64,000 nucleotides of DNA. Origin: Hippasteria phrygiana. Lineage: Eukaryota; Echinodermata; Asteroidea; Valvatida; Goniasteridae. Positions 15,101 through 24,100 of the stretch are shown piece after piece. The stretch covers positions 1,135,280 to 1,199,279 of the forward strand of contig JAZGUH010000058.1 of NCBI GenBank assembly GCA_037893225.1, given 5' to 3'. Under the pieces are notes generated by a model. It was given only the letters and a program-made list of their open reading frames with translations, did not search any database and was not told where the DNA came from. Every line of letters starts with the position of its first letter. Within the stretch, counting starts at the first letter, position 1. A program made the position numbers and the translations under genes.

Positions 15101-18100
15101 TGTATACTGAGGTGCGAGTACTGATTTAAAGTTTCAAGAGTACATTTTTTGTGTACTGAAAAATGTACTCCAGTACAAGTTAATAATTGTGTATAATTGT
15201 CCTGCAATGCTGATTGTGGCCCTGTTTTTTTTGTCCTATACATGGGTGGCCACTTGACATCACAGGTTTGACATAGGAAAAGAACAATAAAATGCCAGAG
15301 ACACAGTTGTAATTATAATCAGTCAATCACAAGTCAATCATGAGTCAAATCACAAGCTGCATGTACATTGTACATGGACACTGTACAGGGGATGAACAAT
15401 GACAAAAAAGGAATGCTTTTGTCACAGTTTGTTTCGGGACTTGGCTTGAGGCCAGACTTGTGGCATGACTTGTGATGTGATGAATATGTTACTGACTTGT
15501 GATACTCCCAGATTGTGGCTGGGGTGGTACTGTACATGTACATGGGGTCAAATTAACAAGGGGTACAGATAATGTCAAGGGGGAAATTAGGGCAGAGAAA
15601 AAAATCTGCAACAAAACTGACCAATTACATTGTAATGTTTTATGCATGGAAATTATTTTGACCAAGCAACTCACTACACTGTATGGTGGTAAATTAGTTG
15701 CTCATTATCCATTTGTTACCCAGGATTCCAGAATTTTTAAATCTCAGTAGAAAAAGTAACTTTTTAGACTGAACTAACACATATGACACTTAATGTCTAC
15801 TGGATCTGGACAAGGGGCAGGGGGTGCGGAGTGAGTAAACACTGAAGGGAAAAAGTTTGTGAGAAACACTACAATTCTTGATCATCCGTGGGGCCATGCA
15901 GTGCCATACATGTATGATAAAATCTAGAATTACATCCAGATGAGAGTTGTCGGTCACTTCGCCCAAAAACCACTTCGCCCTCAACCACTTCGCCCTCAAC
16001 CACTTCGCCCTCAACCACTTCGCCCAAATCCCACTTCGCCCAATTACTACTTCGCCCATAAACCACTTCGCCCATAAACCACTTCGCCCAAAAACCATTT
16101 ACCAGTGTATTTATTAACTGAATGTTAATACTGAGACTTTTTGAGAAAAATGTCACCGCCACTGCCCTATAAGAGTTTTAAGCCAAAAAAGATAGGGCCT
16201 ATCCGTGTTTTTCGAAGGTACAAAATGACTTTGTGTTTTGCCCAACTATACAAGTTCTTTTTCGCATTTTTTTTTTCGCCCTTCCCGTACGGTGAAGCAG
16301 GAATCACGACAATACTGGAATAAGTTTAAACCTTCCTTATTGTATGCAGATTTAATTTATTTGTGTGGGTAATGTATTTGTATGCATGGAGGTACCGGGA
16401 ATCCATGTGTCCGTATTGCGTTATGCATAAAAATGGAATTACACGGAAAGCAACGGATCACGCGAAACGGATTTAACGCAATGCGCATTGCGGATATGAT
16501 CGCAATACGTTTGGCCGGCGGGCATTCAGTTTCAATTTTTAAGCACCCAAGATTTTGTTCCTAATTTTCGTTTTCGTTTAGGGACATTCTATTTCGTTTT
16601 GATGGTGCATTCAAGACTTTATTTGCGTTCTTATATTGAGTTTTGTGACATCCTTTTGTGACCATGCTTTTCTTTTCTTATTACTATTAGTATGGGCGAT
16701 TATTTTCATCAATTTGTCATTCAAATTATTACGATTTTTAAAATTGATATATTTTCCCAAGAGGTTTTTTTTTTATTTCGTAACATTTATATATATTATA
16801 CAACACCTGAATAAATCCCCGTCATCCGATTGGTGGATCGTCGATCACGTGCATTGAATTATTCGACCCATCACACGACGCGAACCCGCACCGCCCAAAA
16901 CATTCTATCACATGGTTCTATCAAACGGTGCGCGCGCATTGATAGAACCAAAAGAACTTCCCTAATTTCACGGTCACTATTAGTGGCGCTACAGTACAAC
17001 AGGGCTGTCATTCACACAACATGGCGGCCGAGTTTCCCGAACTGCCGCGGTTTGTTCTCCTAACAGACGACAACATATTGGAACTCGTAGGCGATGCTGA
17101 CGCTCCAAATACAAAGAGACAAATCAAATATGGAGTGAAAGGATTAGATGAATTTGCAAGACATGCAGGAACAACAATTGAAGCTTTAACTGATTCGAAA
17201 CTCAACAATTTTTTGTCGCGGTTTTATGCGGGACTGAGAAGGTAAACGGCACGTTGTAACGTTACACAAAGAAATCCATGCATGCAATCTGTCGGATTTA
17301 TTCAGGCGTTGTATAAAACAAATAATGAATGTTTCACATTCGTGCAATGGCATGAATGGTAAGAATAATTTCATTCGGTGACAGATGGAATGTCCCATTC
17401 CACTCAGCTTCGCCTCGTGGAATGAAACATGCCATCTGTCACCTCATGAAATTATTCTTACCATCGCACTCATAAACATTCATTATTTGTATAATGTAAC
17501 ATCTTAACTGATATAAGGGATGATGTATGTAACGAACTGATGAAATGAAAATAGGGCATACGGATCAGGCATGGGCGAAGTGGTTTTTGGGCGAAGTGGT
17601 TTTTGGGCGAAGTGGCTTTTGGGCGAAGTGGCTTTTGGGCGAAGTGGCTTTTGGGCGAAGTGGCTTTTGGGCGAAGTGGCTTTTGGGCGAAGTGGCTTTT
17701 GGGCGAAGTGGCTTTTGGGCGAAGTGGCTTTTGGGCGAAGTGGCTTTTGGGCGAAGTGGCTTTTGGGCGAAGTGGCTTTTGGGCGAAGTGGCTTTTGGGC
17801 GAAGTGGCTTTTGGGCGAAGTGGCTTTTGGGCGAAGTGGCTTTTGGGCGAAGTGGCTTTTGGGCGAAGTGGCTTTTGGGCGAAGTGGTTTTTGGGCGAAG
17901 TGGCTTTTGGGCGAAGTGGTTTTTGGGCGAAGTGGTTTTTGGGCGAAGTGGTTTTTGGGCGAAGTGGCTTTTGGGCGAAGTGGCTTTTGGGCGAAGTGGC
18001 TTTTGGGCGAAGTGGCTTTTGGGCGAAGTGGCATTTGGGCGAAGTGGCATATCAATTAACTGCAAATTACAATGATTTCACAGTGACCAGGATATTAACA

Positions 18101-21100
18101 TTTAATCAAAACCACCGTAATCTGTACAAATGCAAAATTGTACACATTGATTAACAATGTCACACTAAAACAGGCAGAAAAAATTAAGTGTAAAATCAAG
18201 ATTCAATGTACAGGTTCTGTATATCTCCGAGGACAAGAGGAGAAAGGAAATACAAAGAAACCTTTCAGTCCTCGCACGTAGAGTCTTTTGTTGAAATCGG
18301 TCCTCGCACGTAGAAGTATGTGCTTATTTATAGTCTATGGGGTTGGGTTATATTAAAGGAACAATAGGAAACACAAAGCATTGTCCTTGCACGTATTGGG
18401 AAAGTACGACTGTATGGACCTACAAGTACATATGTACAAAGAAATGATGCCACACTGTGTGCGTAAACCTTGTTGCATTTGTGCAGCTAGTTGGGAAGTG
18501 GAGCAGTGTGCTACAGTTCGTCTCAATTTCTACCTGTTTCTGCAACAAGCACCAAGGCTACAAGTCATCAAAATAGTACATGTACATGTACGTACAACTA
18601 TGAAATGGTACTCTTTCTGCAAATGCAGTGAAAATGGAGCGATATCATTTCTTTACTTCTTTACATCTTTAAAAGTAGTGTACATGATTGGTCATTGTTG
18701 CAATTTTCAGGAATGGGCGGATTTGGGGGTTTCATGCAGTATTTTATAGGAAATATATCGTTCCACTGACCTGTTCAAATTTTGCGTTCTTGGATGCCGC
18801 AAAAAACTAGAGAAAAACTGCGCTCGTTTTCAACCGTCGGGCGGCAGTTAACTGGATTTGTTATAGCGCCCTCTTGTAAAATAAGCCCAATTTTTGTAAA
18901 CAGGATCGTTTTCAATTGGTCAACTACATGTAGGCCGAGCCGACTGGTTACAACCTGTCGCTTCGGTCCACTATGCATACGACACACACGTACTATAATT
19001 GCAACCTTACACCCGTTTTTGGATTGTTAACCCATTTCAGACACAAGGTGGACTAACTACATTCGGTCAATAGGGGGCAGTATTAAACAAATATGTTATT
19101 TTTCCAACGATTGCCGGCCGCCAATCATTGGAAAACGACATAAATTTCCACTTTTCTTGAAAACGACAGCACACCAGGTGCCATGATTTCACAGGATGAT
19201 TGGACTGCTAATATCTTACAGTCTAGTCAGGTATTTCGTAATAATTCAGTAAAAATAATATTGGAGAATTACCAATCGTGTACACTACATGTACCTTTAA
19301 CCCTTCACTCTAAAACTTAATTCGTCAATTTGACTAAAAATAAATGTCCAGAGCAATGTCTCGTACGACTTACCTTAATTAGTCACAGTGTATTGATGAC
19401 CAACTGAATTAGTCAAAACTCCGAAATATAGTCATATAGTCATATGAAAAATAGTCATATGACAAGAATATACATGTAGGCTTAAGTCTGATACGACTAA
19501 TCTCTTAGTCAAGCCACTTTCGCAATTTGTAATTAAACTTTCGACTAACTGAATTAGGGAGGATTACCAATAGTGTACACTACGTTTAAGAAGAACTTCT
19601 TGACTGCCAGCCTATGTACATGTTAATACATGTATCACTTTGTACAAACCAGGCAAACTACATGTATATAGACCTTATCGCAAATACCGCCTGGTTGAGA
19701 CGTCACAATGGTCAAAATGCATTGTGGGAATGAAAAAGCCAAATACATTGCTCCTTCTTCATTCCTACAATGCCTTTTGACCGTTGTGACATTTCAACCA
19801 GGCGGTATTTGCGATTAGGTTGATACAGTTGTTAGGACCAAAGTTCTCCATTCTGTAAAATTGAAATTAAAAAAGTTTACATTTTCGCCCCCTCATCAGA
19901 TGTACAGTACAGTAGTGTACAAAACGTAAAGAAAAAGAAAAACTCAATTGGGTTACAAAAACTCAAAAGTCTCCCATTTCAAAGATTTGCTTTTTGTTAT
20001 CTAAAATAAAATGTGAAAAGGAAAAACATGAAGTATTGCTATCCCATGAATGTTCCAGTTCAAAAAAGAAACGCCAAATCTTGGATCCGCACAAAGGCAG
20101 GAAAAGGGGTGGGAGTGGGTAAGGAGAGCATTATTTAATTTGTACCTTATACATGTATAAGCATTGCTACAGGCAGGCTGAAGTGAATGAGAAAGGAATA
20201 TACAGCAGGGCTGTCCCGAATATACCGAATATTTGATTGTATACCGAATATTTGATTGTCAACCAAATATTCAAATACCTTTTTGCCGGTTCAAATATTC
20301 GAGAAAAAAATATATGCAGGTACAGATACTGACTCTCATACTAATTTAATAGAAAAATTACAGGGCTTATTAGTGTCAAACTTCGCATTTGTTTTTACGG
20401 TAACTTTTTGCGGATGGAGGTTTAATGTTCCCGTCAGTAAAACCCTTGATACTGATAAAATAATTACTGCAAAAACACAGTAATTGTGCACATAAAACCA
20501 GGGTTCGACCTTAACGCTGGTCTGCTAGACAAATTCTAGTCAAAACAGCGGCGGTCTAGTCAAAACCCTTTTCTAAGTAGTCCGGCGGTCTAGTGAAAAA
20601 AAATTCCAAGATAAGCTAAGCGCGCGCGTCTTCAGAGCCAGATTGTCAACAGCGCGATCCCCGATTGCGTAGAGTTTACTCTCACTTCAGCTAAGGCTGT
20701 TCGATATCCATTTATTTTGATACCGAAATATCGGCAGAAAAATATCGCGATATTCGATATTATCGTGATGACGTCACTTTTTCATAACCGGAAGAACGGA
20801 GGAATACAAAAATACAGGACGGAAGTCACCACGGCATCATGAGATCGGGGCCACCGGGATCGGGCCCGCCGGGATTGAGCGGCGCGGCAGGAACGGGGGC
20901 CGGTTTGACAAGGCTTCCCTTCGCTCGTTGAGTATTTGGAGTTTTACGACATTTACCAGTTGGCTACTTTATGGCACTCCAGAAAGACTAGCGTTTGTTT
21001 CTATTTCAGCATTGTTGATTAGTAACACAGATGATAATACCATGGGCGAGCTGTCAACAAACGATCGTGTCGTATATTTTGTGAAGACGACATGACATTG

Positions 21101-24100
21101 CACAATGTACATGTACAATGGATGCGCGCCACGTGTTTTAATCTTTCCTCAAGACGCGACGCAGTTCGCTACACGTAACTACACCTAACTACGTGTGCCT
21201 TGTACACTGGGGAAAGACGGTGGCATTCAGTGCGGTTGCTTGCACTTGACCAAGGCTAGCAACAAAGCAACGCGCACGCGCAGATGCGCTACAGGGGTTG
21301 ACCTTATTGCAAACAATTGCCATACCCCTCGATCTCAAGATGAGTTCGCAAGCGTGTAGCTAGGTACGTACATTGTACACTGGGAATAAGACGTTGTTTG
21401 CACTTGACAACGTACGGCGCGGAGGGTAAATCGCTCGGAAGGTATTATCGCGCGGAGCGGAGATGTCATGTCGGGGTTTAGAAAACGGTCAAAGAAAGAC
21501 ACATTTAGTGCATGTATGTATTTTTTTATTCCTCCATGGTACATCATGATACATTATATACTATTCTACCGTCCAATAATTGGAAATAACTGCAGTGTTC
21601 TCCACGAGGGGTTTTAGCAGGGCGGGCCGCCCTGCCAAAATTGTATGCTGCCCCGCTAAAGTTTTACCGCCCCTCTAAAATTTTCACCGCCCTGCTATTT
21701 TGTTTCCATTGGATTTTCCCCCATTCTCCACCGTCTTCACAGTTTATCTAAGTACGAAGAAGTTTACCGCACTCTGTGAAACGAACATGAAGAGTTTGCC
21801 AGCATTAACATTCAGCAGTATTGCAGTAGCGTTTGTAGTAATCGAACAGATATCTGGACGCAACAAGGCCTTTTCCGACGGAGTGTCGGAAAAGCCAAAT
21901 ATGCATTCACATCATAAAACTGGACTGGTTCCAATCTCCCTGGTAATATCATTTTCACTTTGTCGCGTCGAGAAGCAGTTTACCTAAATTACAATGTTCC
22001 GTAACATTTGGGACCGGGTAGTACTTTTACAATTTAAAGGGGAAAAAGCATGTAAATACAAGTAACTGCTAATTTATTTATCATTTATTTTTGGGAAAAT
22101 TAACATTGTTAAATTCGATTGAATGATTTAACGTAACGATACAACATGCATAGCGGCATTCAACTGTTTTAGCACATGTACGTAGCCTCTGTTAAAGCCT
22201 GAAAGGATGTATTGCAGCAATAAGCGCACGTGTATAACGATCACTGTGCAAACCTGCGTCTTGAAAAAAGGCTAGTCAAAAAGACGCGCATGCGTAGTTA
22301 TAGTTTCAAAGCCGGGTTAGTGGGCGACACCGTGATTTGTAAGCAAGTGATTTCAATGTGGTATATATACGACGTTCGTGAAAAATTGAAATAAGTGATC
22401 TCAATGTTATTGTCGGGTGCAAAGTTGTGTGACGTTCTATGATTTGTAGAAGTATTTGCCGTACGCTAGAATTTCAGACTCATAAGAAAGTGGCCAGGAA
22501 ATGCCTCAGATTGCACCATAGAGCATCTAGAATCCAAAATTTCCCGGGGACTTTAACTAGCGGGCCCCAGACTCCATGCCGTAAGGGCGTCGCGTACGTG
22601 CTCGCATTGTGTCTGCCGCCCTGCTAAAATTTCAGGCCGTGGAGTTACTGGAATTTCGAGCAAAGTAAACTGGACAAATCCACACGTAATGCGGCCAAAA
22701 GGAAAATATATCGCGATATTCTTCGGTATATCGAATTCCCCGATATTCCGGGTTTTTTTTTAAGGGGCCGATACGATTTTCGATATGAAAAAAATATCGA
22801 ACAGGCTTACTCTCAGCTTGTAATAAATGTTCGTATACAGTGTACTTGGTCAGGTTACTTACAAAAAAAGTAGCCTAAAAGGTGAAAAAAACATGCGGAC
22901 CAGTGAAAATGCTGGCGGGCTAGTAAAAAGTCAACATTACTGGTCCGGCCGGCTAGTGAAAAATAAAGTTAAGGGGAAACCCTGAAAACACCGGCGTGCT
23001 CTGCGTGCAACTTTTTACCAGCGCGGCATGCAGTTGCAGCTGGCGCTTGAAAAACTTGATTGGCGAGTATCAAATATTCAAATATTCGGTCAAACCCAGT
23101 TTCGATTAATCGAATACTACATGCAAATTATTCGAAAATGAACAGCCCTAAAGGAAAATGTTGTGAAGTTTGACACATGTTATGGATGTATCTTGCTAGC
23201 CAATTGTGAAGATTGTGATGAAAGCAAAATGATTCATTTAAGATGTCCAGAACTTTATAATCAAACCAAAAACAAAAACAAACATCATAACAATCCCAGA
23301 ATAATACCTGCTGTTTCACTGGTTCCATTTGAAAACTGGTAAATGTAAGCAAACATCATACTGCTATTCTGCCTCAACGTTGTGTAATAAGCTAGAACAA
23401 AATACGGGTAGTTTTGAGATGGGCATTTGTGCTCTTGTATTGTACTACGTTCGAGGACAAGAGGAGAAAGAACACACAAAAGAATCTTTCTTGTCCTCGA
23501 TTGTTAAAATCGGTCCTCGAACGTAAGGATACGTGCTTAGTCTATGGGGTTGGGTTATATTAAAGGAAGAATAGGAAACACAAAGCATTGTCCTCGCGAG
23601 TATAGCAAAACACGACTGTGTGTACGGGTGAGTTTGTATAGCTATTCAGACCGTGGACCTTTAACAAAGAGGACAATAGGGTCCGCGATTGTGTCAAGGT
23701 CCACGATTGAAAATCGTGTACAAAACCAATGGGAGGTCTTCCGAAAAAGTTAGAGTATAAACAAAAGAGGGACAATAGGAGGTCCGCGATTACCAGTGTT
23801 TACACACTTGTGAGTTTGTATATGCCGGCAATCGTGGACCTAGGACAAAAGAATTCGAGCGTAGACAAAGGGGTCCACGTTTGACCTAACGTCCACGATT
23901 GAAAATAGTGTACAAAACCAATGGGAGGCCTTCCGAAAAAGTATAAACAAAAGAGGAACAATGGGAGGTCCACGATTGCACCCGTTTACATGACTGGGTG
24001 TGTGTGTGTGTGTGTGTACCGTACATACATGTACATGTGTGCTCTGATAATTTCTTGTACTTGCATATATTTATAAGCAAATGTGCATGATTTCTTTATA

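Larger units (their letters stand above)
15951..18051. mobile_element. Foldback-like structure bounded by opposed minisatellites
   Basis: Two arrays of the same roughly 16-bp unit, in inverted orientation, bound a 1.47-kb middle. That architecture (inverted ends made of short tandem repeats, unrelated middle) is known from foldback elements such as FB in Drosophila and TU in sea urchin. The middle holds an exon-like start of a DUF3504-type gene and a palindromic MITE. No clear target duplication was found, so a transposon origin is an inference; independent minisatellite spread is the alternative. Confidence 0.45.
20499..22984. mobile_element. Nested stack, level 2: CAGGGTT-ended element
   Basis: CAGGGTTCGACCTTAACGC on the left and CAGGGTTTCCCCTTAACTT (complement) on the right. 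Sub-terminal GGCGGTCTAGTCAAAA and GGCCGGCTAGTGAAAA words occur at both sides. CAGGG ends fit hAT-type elements. It is split by level 3. Confidence 0.7.
20207..23149. mobile_element. Nested stack, level 1 (outermost): AGGGCTGT-ended element
   Basis: The left end AGGGCTGTCCCGAATATAC and the right end (complement) AGGGCTGTTCATTTTCGAAT bound the stack. AATATTTG/CAAATATT words repeat near both ends. AAGGAATA (20193) and AAGGAAAA (23151) may be an aged 8-bp target duplication, slightly offset on the left. Such ends and an 8-bp duplication suggest a hAT-type non-autonomous element. It is split by level 2. Confidence 0.65.

Noticed and set aside
16141..16860. Short plus-strand ORFs between the opposed minisatellites, before 17021
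   Set aside because: Each is about 60-70 codons, with low complexity or no homology and no splice signals that agree.
17504..18154. Long ORFs on both strands (repeating [15 protein letters not shown] or [15 protein letters not shown])
   Set aside because: A 16-bp stop-free unit keeps all frames open. The peptides are artefacts of the minisatellite, not a repeat protein.
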